Shown here: positions 36,672 through 46,873 of the stretch, piece by piece
How positions within the stretch are numbered: position 1 is the stretch's first letter
How the letters are laid out: each line of letters begins with the position of its first letter
Source: CAVXHV01 sp963761445
GTDB taxonomy: Bacteria > Planctomycetota > Planctomycetia > Isosphaerales > Isosphaeraceae
NCBI GenBank assembly: GCA_963761445.1
Contig: CAVXHV010000004.1
Span: forward strand, 3,906,001-3,970,000
DNA: 64,000 bases
Reading direction: 5' to 3'
The notes under the pieces: generated by a model
Databases searched by the model: none
Told to the model about the DNA's origin: nothing
What the model saw: only the letters and a program-made list of their open reading frames with translations
Translations under genes and position numbers: made by a program

Positions 36672-37269
36672 GCACAGAATGCAGTTTTTTACGCCCGAAT
36701 TGTATCGCCGTTACAACTCACAGGACGACGAGGAAGCGCTCGCTGCGGATGCGGAATGGGAAACGGCGATTGTCAAGTACCACCAACAACTTGATACGCT
36801 GCGCGGGAAGATGCCATCACAGGTACTCGAACTGTCACAACTCTGCCTTCACGATGGTGAGATTCTGCAGCGGCGGGAACAACGACTTCAGTTGAGCACC
36901 GGGCGTTCGAAAGCTTGGTCGTCGAGCATCGAGCGTTCTGAGTCCTGGCGAGGTCGCACCTCGTCATGGATGTCCCGGTACGAGGTGGCAAGCCTTGCTG
37001 TCCGGCTCGATAATGAATTGGTAACTCTGCTTTACTTCTTGTACGATCACATGACCGAGCAACTGGCTGCAAAGGATTGGCCATTTTCCAACGAACGCGA
37101 GCATTGGCTCTACGACGAAGTCCACTGCCAAGAACCAGACCGCGGTTCGTTCACCCACCTGATTCTGCTCAGCAGCGGGGCCGTGCTTGCGATACCCTTC
37201 GTTACAGTGTTGATTTCACGCTTCCCTCTTTCTCCCCTGAGTGCCGAGAGCGGTAAGCAAAGCGCTTGA
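36661..37269 (+). CDS. Conserved hypothetical protein (FFTPELY family), possible immunity partner
   Basis: 202 residues from ATG 36661, which overlaps the preceding gene by 11 nt; ATG 36679 (MQFFTPELYRRYNSQDDEEA) is an alternative and may be the true start. The opening xFFTPELYxRYNSxDxxEAxxAxxEWE is similar to DUF4085-like starts (K-YFT-xxLY), and the end SGAVLAIPFVTVLISRFPL also looks conserved. It is cytoplasmic by composition. Position and overlap suggest a functional pair with the upstream gene. Immunity is an inference only. Confidence 0.6.
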   Translation: MPSKHRMQFFTPELYRRYNSQDDEEALAADAEWETAIVKYHQQLDTLRGKMPSQVLELSQLCLHDGEILQRREQRLQLSTGRSKAWSSSIERSESWRGRTSSWMSRYEVASLAVRLDNELVTLLYFLYDHMTEQLAAKDWPFSNEREHWLYDEVHCQEPDRGSFTHLILLSSGAVLAIPFVTVLISRFPLSPLSAESGKQSA

Positions 37270-37454
37270 CTCACTTGCAAGAATTGAATTGAAAGTCCTC
37301 TCGATCCCGAAAAATGGTCCGCGCTGCAACGGCAAGCCTCTCCCACGCCGCGTCGTCGAGCTCGAAAGTGATGCATAGCTTAGCCCAAACCACGCACTGG
37401 CCGAATGCTGGCTATCCTGTCGACAACCGCTCCGAATTGGCAGAGATCTGTGTG

Positions 37455-38772
37455 ATGTGCATTCTGACGAAGGTACTGGCCGGCACGCTCTCGCTGGCGT
37501 TGTGTTGTTGGAGCTCCGCGCTCACGCTCGGCCGACCCGTCCAGGCCAGCGATTCTACACCCGGTCTGGAGGTCATCGACGACCACGGCCGATCAATCAG
37601 TCAGCAAGGCCTCGTCCTTGTTGATTGGGAGGGATACATCGCAAACGCAGCCGTCAAGTTCTACCTCGTCCCGCCCCCCGGCGGCGGCCTTCCCCGCAAA
37701 GGCCGTCCTCTCCGCCGCCGAATCGCGCTTGCATTTCGACCTCCCGAGTGAGACCGGGCGCGACGGGCCCCGAAAGGTCGTCACCTGGCAGAAGCACGAA
37801 AGAATACCAGTATACATCTCGATCTTCCCTGATCGAGACGGCCGGAACGAAGACCATCGACTTCGGATCGACTTCACCGATACCCGCGGATCGAGAGAGT
37901 CGCTCAGCTTGCCCGTCCGCGTGATCGATCAGGATCAAACGCGAGCCAGCGAGTTTTCGATCACGGTCGATTTTTCGCAGGACCGCACCGGATTCTTCAA
38001 GGATGCGGAAAAAAGAGCCACTGTTGTCCAGGCCGCCAACGATTGGGCCTACTTTGTCGCGGACATCAAGTTGCAGCCAGTCGCCGCCGGCAGCGAGAAA
38101 ACGCTCATCTGGGGCTCCGACGGCTTCAAGACGTCGACATCCGTTTTAAACGCGCATGACTATAAGGGCTTTTTGCTCTACGCCTATGGAATCAGTAACC
38201 CATTGTCGCCTTCCGGCGCCGGAATACCGCCGGCCTGGTTGTTAATGAAACGAGCCCTGGCAGCCCGGATGATTCGATCAGGTGGAGAGCCTTCCCCATT
38301 TGGCGGGTTCCAGGTCTCCGGTGGCCACGAGAAACCAATCCGCCGCTCGGGTGGCCTGGAGATCGAAGTCAAGGGCAACTATAACACGCTCGGATGGCTC
38401 GTCACTCTCTCGGACGGCGAGTGGTGGAAAGCAGCAAATCTGGGCGACACAGCAACCGACCTGTACTCGATCGCCCACCACGAAGCGGGCCATGCGCTCA
38501 TCTTCAATCCGAACAACTTGTTGATCAAGCGCGGCGAGATGTTGAAAGATGAGCGAGTTCGTGCCTACCTCGGCAGCTCGCCAGCAGTAAATCAGTCAGA
38601 CCACCTTGACGGAGTGATCGACCCGGCGAGCCTGCACGGCGCCTTCGGCAACGAATACCACGGCCGCATGCCCCGAGGCCGCTGGCTGATCACCAAGCTC
38701 GACCTGCTTTGCGCCCGTGCGATCGGTTACGACCTTCGCGAGACGTCGGCCTTCAAGGCTAAGAATCCGTAA
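37455..38772 (+). CDS. Secreted zinc metalloprotease-like protein (one frameshift)
   Basis: Restored length is about 438 residues. ATG 37455 opens a signal peptide (MCILTKVLAGTLSLALCCWS). The N-terminal 110 residues are beta-rich. The frame changes near 37678 inside a run of six C (PPPG, then AAAFPAKAVLSAAESRLHFD). Near residue 340 is DLYSIAHHEAGHALIFNPNN, a HExxH zinc motif. SDHLDGVIDPASLHGAFG and a closing LITKLDLLCARAIGYDLR follow, a pattern seen at the ends of planctomycete metzincin-like proteases. The third ligand is uncertain (His in SDHLDG or a later residue). The substrate is unknown. Confidence 0.7.
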
Positions 38773-38846
38773 GCGACGCAGACACGGCCGGCTAGTTTCG
38801 CTCTCGAACATGCGGGGCGAGCACGCCGGCCGCGCCGTTGCCGGGC

Positions 38847-39959
38847 TCAAACCACCGCGACCTTCACGCAGTGGATCGGCGGCAACGAGTCGAAGAGGCA
38901 GCTCCATTCCTCGCCGCCTTCACGACCGATCCAGAGTTGCCCGGTCGTGGTGCCGAAGTAAAGCGCAGGCGAGCGGAGGTCGTCGATATCCATCGCATCC
39001 CGCAGGACCGTGAAGTAGCTCTCTTTCTTCGCCATTCCGCGTGCGAGCCGCTTCCACGAGCCGCCGCCGTTCTCGCTCCGCCAGACCGCCGGGGCGCCGC
39101 CTGGGCACGTGCGAGTCATCGGCTCGAGCGGCATGACGTAGACCGTCTCGGCGTCGTGCGGGTGCACCACGATCGGGAAGCCAAAATCGGATGGCAACCC
39201 CTTGGCGATGGATCTCCACGTTTTGCCATAGTCGTCACTCCGCAGCACGCCAATGCCGGGCCGCGGTCCTCCAGGCCCGTTCCAATCGCCCCAGCCCCCA
39301 TGGTTCTGCATGTAGAGACGTCCGGGCGCGGCGGGGTGGCCGGCGATCTTGTGGACGCACTGACCGAATTCAGGATAGGGATCGGGCGCGAACCCGGCGC
39401 CGACGCCCCGGTTCGCCGCCGTGAAGGTTTGGCCGCCATCCTCGCTCAGGTAGTGGCCGCCCGTGGAAATGCCGAGGTGTAGGCGGTTCCCGTCGCGCAG
39501 GATCGTGTGCATGCAGAGCCCTCCATTCCCCGGCTGCCACTTACGAGCATGCTCATGGTCGCTGATGCCCGGAACCATCTCCCAGGAATCTCCGCCGTCG
39601 CTCGACCGGAAGAGCGACGCAGGCTCTACGCCACACAGGAGGTCCTTCTTGTCATACCCCGCTTCCAGCGACCAGATGTTGGCGAGCGCGCGCCCGTCAT
39701 CCTTCGGAAAGGCTGGAGCCGACTTCGTCTCCTTGAACTTCTTGCCGAGATCGGTCGAACGCAGAACCTTCATGCCGAAGAAGGGATTACAGCTCGAGGC
39801 GTAGAGCCGCGGCGTTCCGCGCCGGTCGATCAGTGTCGCAAACACGGCCACGCCTGGCCCCACCGGGCCATTCAGCGCGAAGCTGCGACGGGACTTCGGC
39901 GCCTGAGCGACGAACAGGCCTTTCTTTGTACCAATAGTGAGAACAACTCGTTCTGGCAT
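38847..39959 (-). CDS. BNR/WD40-type beta-propeller protein, 370 aa
   Basis: I chose ATG 39959 because CAGGAG lies just upstream; a longer frame to 40043 lacks a site. No signal peptide. Repeated BNR Asp-boxes mark a sialidase/sortilin-type propeller: SSDGGDSWEMVPG, SEDGGQTFTAANR, SDDYGKTWRSIAKG, SENGGGSWKRLARG. The opening VVLTIGTKKGLFVA and the ending CVKVAVV are typical of this cytoplasmic planctomycete/actinobacterial family. It lies 80 nt downstream of a MoaD-like gene, a pairing I recall from other genomes. The biochemical role is not established. Despite sialidase-like naming, catalytic residues are not recognisable. Confidence 0.82.
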   Translation of the reverse strand: MPERVVLTIGTKKGLFVAQAPKSRRSFALNGPVGPGVAVFATLIDRRGTPRLYASSCNPFFGMKVLRSTDLGKKFKETKSAPAFPKDDGRALANIWSLEAGYDKKDLLCGVEPASLFRSSDGGDSWEMVPGISDHEHARKWQPGNGGLCMHTILRDGNRLHLGISTGGHYLSEDGGQTFTAANRGVGAGFAPDPYPEFGQCVHKIAGHPAAPGRLYMQNHGGWGDWNGPGGPRPGIGVLRSDDYGKTWRSIAKGLPSDFGFPIVVHPHDAETVYVMPLEPMTRTCPGGAPAVWRSENGGGSWKRLARGMAKKESYFTVLRDAMDIDDLRSPALYFGTTTGQLWIGREGGEEWSCLFDSLPPIHCVKVAVV

Positions 39960-40039
39960 AGTAAAAACTCCTGAGTGGACCGATCGTGGTGACGCACGAT
40001 GCCGGACTTGGAATGGACTCCCAGTCGCTTCTTCGGCAC

Positions 40040-40328
40040 TCAACCTCCCGAAACCGCCGGTAGAATCATGATCTCATCGCCGGGCTCGAGTCGCCGTATC
40101 GAGCCCGTCCCGATCGCGCATGTGGTCCTTGTTCACGAATAAGTTCACATGTCGCCTCACTGCCCCCGTATCGTCGCAGATGCCACGATACAACAACGGA
40201 TGTCGCCGCTCCAGTTCATCGAGTACAGCGCGCACGCTTGCGGCCGAGACCGCGAGCTCGGCGACTCCCTTGCAGTAGACGCGCAGCTCACGCGGTATGT
40301 GGATCGTGATGTTCTTCGATCGTGCCAT
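40040..40328 (-). CDS. MoaD/ThiS-family small sulfur-carrier-like protein (one frameshift)
   Basis: I chose ATG 40328 (MARSKNITIHIPRELRVYCK) because AAGGA lies upstream. The ubiquitin-like fold pattern is clear: SVRAVLDELERRHPLLYRGI, then VNLFVNKDHMRDRDG. As read, the frame then ends at an early TGA. Removing one G from the GGG near 40103 gives SIRRLEPGDEIMILPAVSGG-stop, restoring the diagnostic C-terminal Gly-Gly. The restored protein is 95 residues. It starts 20 nt after the kinase gene and precedes the BNR propeller gene, so all three may be co-transcribed. It could act as a thiocarboxylated sulfur donor or a protein modifier; which is unknown. Confidence 0.75.
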
Positions 40329-40348
40329 CGCAAACCAATCCTTGCGAA

Positions 40349-43300
40349 TCAACGTACGAAGACGTTATCAGGGAAAAATGCAGACGGTTCGTGTAGCAAC
40401 GATTCGGCTTCATTCATGATAATCGACAATTCAAGAAGGTCAGCCCAATTTCGCTTTTCGTTCGCGTGCTCTTTGGCCCAGGTGGCCGCACGGTGGTAGG
40501 CAGCCTTGGCCTCTTCAGGGCGTCCCAGAGCGTGATAGGCGATTGCAAGTAAGGCCTCGTCGAGCCCGCAGTCGGCCTTTGGATCGAGCCGGTTCTGTTC
40601 CAGCAATTGCGAAGCGTTACCGGCGCTTCCCGCCCGTAGCATCGCGGCCGCCGCCGTCCTGCGGTAAATCTCGTTCTCCGGCTTCAAGGCGACGATTTGC
40701 TCGGCCAAGGACCCCAGTTTGCTCTTCGGAACACCCGAATCGGGAAACCGAGCCGCGGCCCATGTGACGTTCCTGGCCGCCTCCGGATCGCGATTCGCAC
40801 CAAAGTCAGCCATCATGCAGTCGATGATCTCTCGATGACCCGTGCGATCATTCACCCCCATACGTGCCAGAGCCTGGAGGCTCACATACGATGGAACGTC
40901 CTTTTCTACACCCGGGCCTGCACCCTTGATCAAACTCGCTGCCTGGTCAAACAACGAGATGGATTGTGCGCACGTTTCCTCGTGCAGCGATCACGCTCCC
41001 GAGCACCTTGGCGTGATAGGACCTTGCCGCAGGGTTTTTTCGGAACAAGGTGCCAGACGCCACGAACGCCTCCCGTGCGTGGCGCTCGGCCGCCTCTAAT
41101 TGCCCTCGCCGAAGCTCAAGCCCGGCGAGATCAGACAGCGCAGTGACCCCCATCGACGGGTCGTGCTGAATTAAGGAGCGAAGAATCGGCAAGGCATCAT
41201 TGAGTAGCCGGTAACTTTCGTCGTCGTCTCGACCTTGTTGAATCAGACTCAGTGCCAGCTTGTAAGTCACGCTTCCGGTATTTGGATGCGTGGGCCCGTA
41301 ACATTTCCTCGATAAAGGTAGCGCCTCGCGGAAAAGAGTCTCGGCCTCGCCAGCCGCTTGGTCTGAAATTCGCCGGCATCCCAGGTTGTACAAGCACGCT
41401 GCGTAGAAGAACGGATTTCTGACCGTCTGCTTGCGGTAGATCAAGAGCGCCTCTCGTAGCAGTCGATCGCTCTCCCGATAATCACCGTCCTTTCTGCGCA
41501 CTTTGCAGCCGTGCTCGCGAACGCTACGAGAGCGTCTGCAAACCAGACATTCTCACTGCCGTAGGCCTGCCGGCGGGCTTCGACAAGTTCTTGGTAAAGC
41601 GCTCGAGCCTCCGGATACCGTCCGGTTCGCTCAAGCAGATTACCCAGATTTGTAACCGTTGCAATAACCTTGGGGTAACCAAGGCCTACCGACTTCCGCA
41701 CCAAATCGAGGCCGGCCCGATAGCTCAACTCAGCATGGGCGTCATCTCCTTTCTGCTCCCGAATCGAACCGATCTCGTGGTGAAAGAACGCCAGGTAGGC
41801 ATGATTCGGACCGAGGAAGCGCTGCAGACTTTCCATCCCTTGACGAATATCGTGCTCGGCCATGCCGTATTGCTTCGCAGATTTCCAAACGAACCCCGTC
41901 TGCAGTTTTCCAACTGCGACGAACACTAGCTCTTTGTCGTCTTTGCTCAGCAAAACGTTCATGGCCTTTCTGCTTTCGATACACCCCTCGACCAGACTCC
42001 CTGAATCCAGAAGCGAAGCAGCTAGACAAAGTCTGGTAAGCGCGACCTCGCGGTCGCTCTCACCACGTTCCTGCGATAGCGTCTTGAGCAAAGCGCGGTA
42101 GGCAGGCACGGACCTTTCCGTGTCCCCCTCAATCATCCAGAGGATGGCCAGATGCCGAGTTGCGGCGAGCGTATCGAAATGTTCTTCGCCCAGCAGCAAT
42201 GTCCGCATCTCGATGCACTCCCGGAACTGCTTCTCGGCTTCCTCCAGCCGGCCGCGGTCTTGATTTAGCCAGCCCAGGTGCAACAGGCTCTTCGCCACGT
42301 CCTGGTGGTTTCGCCCATGCAGTCGGGTCCTGATTTCCAGGGCGGATTTGAGCAACCGCTCCGCCTTTTCATACTCCGTCATGCTGCGGTAAACGTCGCC
42401 GATCGTGTCCATCAGAGTCGCCTGGACGGTCGGCTGGTCGTTGAGCTTTTCCTTGACCCACTTGGCGTTGCGGTCAAGGACATCGCGCGCGGTCAAGGTT
42501 CGCCCCGACTCTGATCCTCCCCGGATGCCCAGGCCCTCGACGCCGATCGGGTCGGAAACTCGAAATGTGTTGACCAGGGCTTCGATCACCGCGTTCGAGG
42601 TCGCGGCCTCGTTCCTGGCGTGCAACGCTTCCGCTTGCTCGCTCTTCGTTGCGGCTGTTGCTTTCTCGAGGGCATTCTGGGTCTGTCTCTTCGCTGCGCT
42701 GACTAACACGATCGCTATCGACAACGCCACGATCGCCGTCGCCAGCAGCGAAACAATTGAATTGACGAGCGTGCGGTGGCGACCGACCCAGCGCCGTACG
42801 CGGGTGCCCAGTGGCTCGCGCCAGGCGCTGACCGGCTCGTCGGCAACCCAGCGTCGAATGTCCTCGGCAAGCTCGATTGCCGTTCCATACCGACTCGCAC
42901 GATCGTGCGCCATCGCACGAGCGCAAACCGCGTCCAGGGCGCGCGGGACGGTCGACTCCGACTCGCGAGCGCTGGGAGTCGGGGCAGTGAGGATCTTGGA
43001 ATAGATCTCGTCGAGGCTCTCACCCTTGAAGGCTGCATGGCCCGTGAGGATCTCGAAGAGAATCGTCCCCAACGCATAAACGTCAGTCCGAGCGTCGACG
43101 AGGTCATTCTGTCCTTGCACTTGCTCCGGCGCCATGTAGAGCGGCGTCCCGTAATGTCCGACGGTCTTCGACGTCTCCGACTCCGGCCCGATCACGACCC
43201 CCCGAGCTGGCGTTCCCTCCCGATCAAGAACCGGACTCTCCACCATCTTGGCCAGACCCCAGTCGAGCACGACGGCCTCGCCAAATCCGCCCAGGACGAC

Positions 43301-44110
43301 GTTTTCGGGCTTCAGGTCGCGGTGGATCACGCCGCGCGAGTGGGCGTAGCTGATCGCCTCACATACCTTGACATACGGCTCCAGGAGCTGACGCGACAAC
43401 TCGAGCCGATCAGCGGGCTGGCCGTTTCTGTTGCGGTGGAATTCCGCGATTGCCGCAGCAAGCGTCTTTCCCCGGATGAAACGCATGGTGTAGAAAGGCT
43501 GCTCATCCTCCTTGCGGCGGGCCAGCTCGTAAACGGGAACGATCCCCGGGTGCTCGAGCTGGCCCGTGATCTGCGCTTCCTTGAGAAAACGCCGCCAGAC
43601 CTCGGTGCTATCGGCTCGGTTGGGCTTGATCTCCTTCAGTGCCACTTCGCGCCGGAGATCTTTGTCGTGAGCCAACCAGACCTTCCCGAGACCTCCCTCC
43701 GCATGCAGCCGAGTCAGCGTATACCGTCCCTCGTTGAGGGTCCCCGTTGCCGGGACCAATGTCTGGGCCAGGACGTAGCCGGAGGAGGGTGGAAGACTGC
43801 TCAAGGAATTGCGTAGAACCGGATTGTCTATCGATCGGATTGCATCGCGAGCCTCCGCCCCGGCAATTAATCCCAGGGTGGCACGCACATCGCCTCGATG
43901 TTTCTTGAGCTTCCGCTCAAGTGCGCGCTCGACCTCTCGGCACTCCCCTTCCGTGAGCCAACCGCGTTCGATTAAAAGGTCGGCCAACGGGTCCTTCATT
44001 CGCAGCGCCCACACCGCACAAACCTCGGCAAGCTGCTTCTGGTCGATCAGATCATTCTGGAGAGCGATCACAGCGAAAAGCAGGTTGCGGTCGACGTCGA
44101 CATCGGGCAT
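40349..44110 (-). CDS. Ser/Thr protein kinase with long TPR domain (two compensating frameshifts)
   Basis: About 1,253 residues when restored. The N-terminal module (DRNLLFAVIALQNDLI...WLTEGECREVERALERK) is shared with the kinase at 6544-9994. The Hanks domain follows (RREVALKEI, HRDLKPENVVLG, DWGLAK, MAPEQ), then a membrane span (VNSIVSLLATAIVALSIAIV). About 700 residues of TPR repeats come next (e.g. YEKAERLLKSALEIRTRLHG, LEEAEKQFRECIEMRTLLLG). The frame changes near 41500 (AAAGTGCGCAG) and 40975 (CGAGGAAACGTGCGCAC). A membrane-tethered signalling kinase is inferred; the TPRs probably bind partner proteins. Confidence 0.82.
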
Positions 44111-44330
44111 TGGCGGTCTTCCAGTGAGAGTGGTGAATCAAGACTCCTCGCTGTCCCCACCGCGGGATTCGCCAGGCTAAGTCGTTTCGGCCTCGAAACT
44201 TAGGGGCAACGTCCCCGTGAATGTGGCTAATTCGCAGCCCATTCAACGAAGAACACAACGGCGGGCGGGAATACGCCCACACGGCTGGTTATACCGATTC
44301 ACTGCCAGACGAAGAAGGCGAATCGGAAAA

Positions 44331-44343
44331 GGTGTCAGGAACC
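44331..44343 (+). repeat. GGTGTCAGGAACC interspersed repeat, copy 3
   Basis: TCGGAAAAGGTGTCAGGAAC..., in the 259-nt gap between the kinase start and the end of hutU. Nearly identical over 20 nt to the copy at 16731. The rest of the gap shows no gene. Confidence 0.6.
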
Positions 44344-44369
44344 AATTCATCCCCACTTTCCAGCTTCCT

Positions 44370-46037
44370 TCAACCCAGTATCCCCGGCAAGTCCAGCCCC
44401 ATCTCTCGCGCGCACTCAAGCGCAGCACTGTATCCCGCGTCCGCGTGGCGCATCACCCCGGTCGCCGGATCGTTCCACAGCACGCGCTCCAGTCGCCGTG
44501 CGGCCTCGGGGCTACCGTCGGCCACGATCACCAGTCCCGCATGTTGAGAGTAGCCCATTCCCACGCCTCCGCCGTGGTGAAACGAAACCCATGTCGCGCC
44601 CGAGGCACAATTGAGCAGCGCATTGAGCACCGGCCAGTCCGACACGGCGTCGGAACCGTCCTTCATCGCTTCGGTCTCACGGTTCGGGGACGCGACCGAG
44701 CCCGCATCGAGATGGTCGCGGCCAATGACGATCGGCGCTTTCAGCTCCCCGCTGGCGACCATCTCGTTGAACGCCAGTCCCAGCCGATGCCGGTCGCCCA
44801 GGCCAACCCAGCAGATCCGGGCCGGCAATCCCTGAAACTTGATCCTGGATCGGGCCAGCTCCAGCCAGTTGTGCAGGTGCTTGTCTCCAGGCAAGAGCGC
44901 TCGCACCTTCTCGTCCGTTCGGTAGATGTCTTCCGGATCTCCCGAGAGCACAACCCATCGAAACGGACCGATCCCGCGGCAGAACAGCGGGCGAATGTAG
45001 GCCGGCACAAAACCCGGAAAGCTGAACGCGTCCGCAACCCCCTCATCCTTGGCCATCTGCCGGATGTTGTTCCCATAATCGAACGTCGGCACCCCTGACT
45101 TGTGAAATTCCAGCATCGCGCCCACTTGCTCGGCCATCGAGCGCTTCGCCGCCCGCTCGACCCCCTTGGGATCGTGTTCCCGGCCAGAAGCCCATTGCTC
45201 GAGCGTCCACCCCTTCGGCAGATAGCCGTTGAGCGGATCGTGGGCCGAGGTCTGGTCCGTCACGACGTCGGGCCGTACCCCACGTCGCACCAGCTCCGGA
45301 TACACTTCCGCCGCGTTGCCCAGCAGACCGACCGAGACCGGTCTCTTCTCGCGGCAAGACCGGGCGATCAATTCGAACGCCTCATCCAGACTGCTCGTCT
45401 GACAGTCCAGGTACCCGGTCTTCAACCGCATCGCGATGCGCGTGGGCTGACATTCGACCGCCAGACACGACGCGCCGGCCATGACCGCCGCCAGAGGCTG
45501 TGCGCCGCCCATCCCTCCCAGACCCGCGGTCAAGATCCATCGCCCCGAAAAATCGCCCGCGTAATGCCGTCGCCCCACTTCGACGAACGTCTCATACGTC
45601 CCTTGCACAATTCCCTGGCTGCCGATGTAGATCCAGCTACCCGCAGTCATCTGGCCGTACATCATCAGCCCTTTGCGATCGAGCTCGTGAAAGTGGTCCC
45701 AGGTCGCCCAGGCCGGCACGAGGTTGGAGTTCGCAATCAGCACCCGCGGGGCATCGGCGTGGGTGCGGAACACACCGACCGGCTTTCCCGACTGGACGAG
45801 GAGCGTCTGAGTATCCTCGAGCCGCCGCAGCGTCTCCACGATGCGATCAAAGCTCTCCCAGTCGCGCGCCGCTCGACCGATGCCGCCGTAGACCACCAGC
45901 TCCGCCGGCCGTTCGGCAACCTCGGCGTCGAGGTTGTTCATGAGCATCCGCAGCGCTGCCTCCGTCTGCCAGCTCCTCGCAGTGCGCTCTGGACCACGAG
46001 GCGCGCGGATGGCGCGTGTCTTGTCGATGCGGGTCAT
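44370..46037 (-). CDS. hutU: Urocanate hydratase (HutU), 555 aa
   Basis: Second enzyme of histidine degradation: urocanate plus water to imidazolonepropionate, with tightly bound NAD. I chose ATG 46037 because it is preceded by GGGAGGAG and overlaps the hutG stop (ATGA). Recognisable blocks are YGGIGRAARDWESFDRIV (about 50-67), MTAGSWIYIGSQGIVQGTYE (130-149), the NAD-binding TAGLGGMGGAQPLA (170-183) and KTGYLD. FCRGIGPFRWVVLSGDPEDI (352-371) holds the conserved Cys; the C-terminal WVSFHHGGGVGMGYSQHAG (483-501) is also present. Length matches the family and the frame is intact. Last gene of hutIHGU. Confidence 0.97.
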   Translation of the reverse strand: MTRIDKTRAIRAPRGPERTARSWQTEAALRMLMNNLDAEVAERPAELVVYGGIGRAARDWESFDRIVETLRRLEDTQTLLVQSGKPVGVFRTHADAPRVLIANSNLVPAWATWDHFHELDRKGLMMYGQMTAGSWIYIGSQGIVQGTYETFVEVGRRHYAGDFSGRWILTAGLGGMGGAQPLAAVMAGASCLAVECQPTRIAMRLKTGYLDCQTSSLDEAFELIARSCREKRPVSVGLLGNAAEVYPELVRRGVRPDVVTDQTSAHDPLNGYLPKGWTLEQWASGREHDPKGVERAAKRSMAEQVGAMLEFHKSGVPTFDYGNNIRQMAKDEGVADAFSFPGFVPAYIRPLFCRGIGPFRWVVLSGDPEDIYRTDEKVRALLPGDKHLHNWLELARSRIKFQGLPARICWVGLGDRHRLGLAFNEMVASGELKAPIVIGRDHLDAGSVASPNRETEAMKDGSDAVSDWPVLNALLNCASGATWVSFHHGGGVGMGYSQHAGLVIVADGSPEAARRLERVLWNDPATGVMRHADAGYSAALECAREMGLDLPGILG

Positions 46038-46873
46038 GAGCCAACTCCTCCCAAGGGCGATGCCACAAATCCAAGAATGGCTCGCAGAATCTCGCCAAAC
46101 GCGGCGATCATCGGTGCGGCGCAACCTTCGTCAAAAGCAGGCGGCCAGCTCGTCTCGTCAACGCGACCGATCGGTTCACGCAGATAGCTCCGGCAAGCCA
46201 GCTCCATCTGGATCGCATGCACGCCGGCCTGCGGCTTACCGTGCTCGCGCGTGATATAGCCCCCGCGAAAACGCCCATTCGTAACGCGACTGAACGACGT
46301 CGCAGCGCACGCGGCTTCCACCGCCGCTGTGAGTTCCGGCGCACAGTTCGCTCCTCCGTTCGTGCCGATGTTGAAGTGGGGTAGGATCCCCTCGAACAGC
46401 CGCGGAACCGACGATCGGATCGAGTGGCAGTCATAAAGGACGACCTGCCCGTGTACCCCACTCAGCCGCTCCAGCTCAGCCGATAACGCTTCGTGGTAAG
46501 GCACGAACCAGCGCGCCTTGCGGCGTTCGATTTCGTCGGTTCCCGGCTCCTCGCCGCTTTGATAGAGCGGCTCTCCGTCAAACGTCGTGCTCGGGCAGAG
46601 CTCGGTCGTTGTGTGGCCCGGGTAGAGCGAGCCGCCCGACGGATCCCGATTCACGTCAACCACCGTCCGCGAAATCGCCGTCTGCACGATAGTAAGATCC
46701 TTCAGTCCGGCGCACTCGTAAAGCCGGTCCACCCACCAATCGGTGTCCTTGCGGGCAAGCCAGGGAGAGACCAGCCGGCTTTCGATCTCTCCCGGAATAT
46801 CGACCCCGGCGTGCGGGATGCTGATCACCAGGGGCGCCGGACCGCGCCGGATCGTCAGCCAGTTACCGCTCAA
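46034..46873 (-). CDS. hutG: N-formylglutamate deformylase (HutG-type amidohydrolase), 279 aa
   Basis: Final step of the deiminase branch: N-formylglutamate to glutamate and formate. The family signature is visible as PLVISIPHAGVDIPGEIE (metal-binding His), TDWWVDRLYE, SRTVVDVNRDPSGGSLYPG, VVLYDCHSIRSSVPRLFEG, and the late GGYITREHGKPQAGVHAIQM with ELACRSYL. The start is a TTG at 46873-46871 overlapping the TGA of restored hutH (TTGA), consistent with translational coupling. No alternative ATG fits the N-terminal family start. Its own stop overlaps hutU. Pairing with hutF confirms the five-step pathway. Confidence 0.93.
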   Translation of the reverse strand: MSGNWLTIRRGPAPLVISIPHAGVDIPGEIESRLVSPWLARKDTDWWVDRLYECAGLKDLTIVQTAISRTVVDVNRDPSGGSLYPGHTTTELCPSTTFDGEPLYQSGEEPGTDEIERRKARWFVPYHEALSAELERLSGVHGQVVLYDCHSIRSSVPRLFEGILPHFNIGTNGGANCAPELTAAVEAACAATSFSRVTNGRFRGGYITREHGKPQAGVHAIQMELACRSYLREPIGRVDETSWPPAFDEGCAAPMIAAFGEILRAILGFVASPLGGVGS

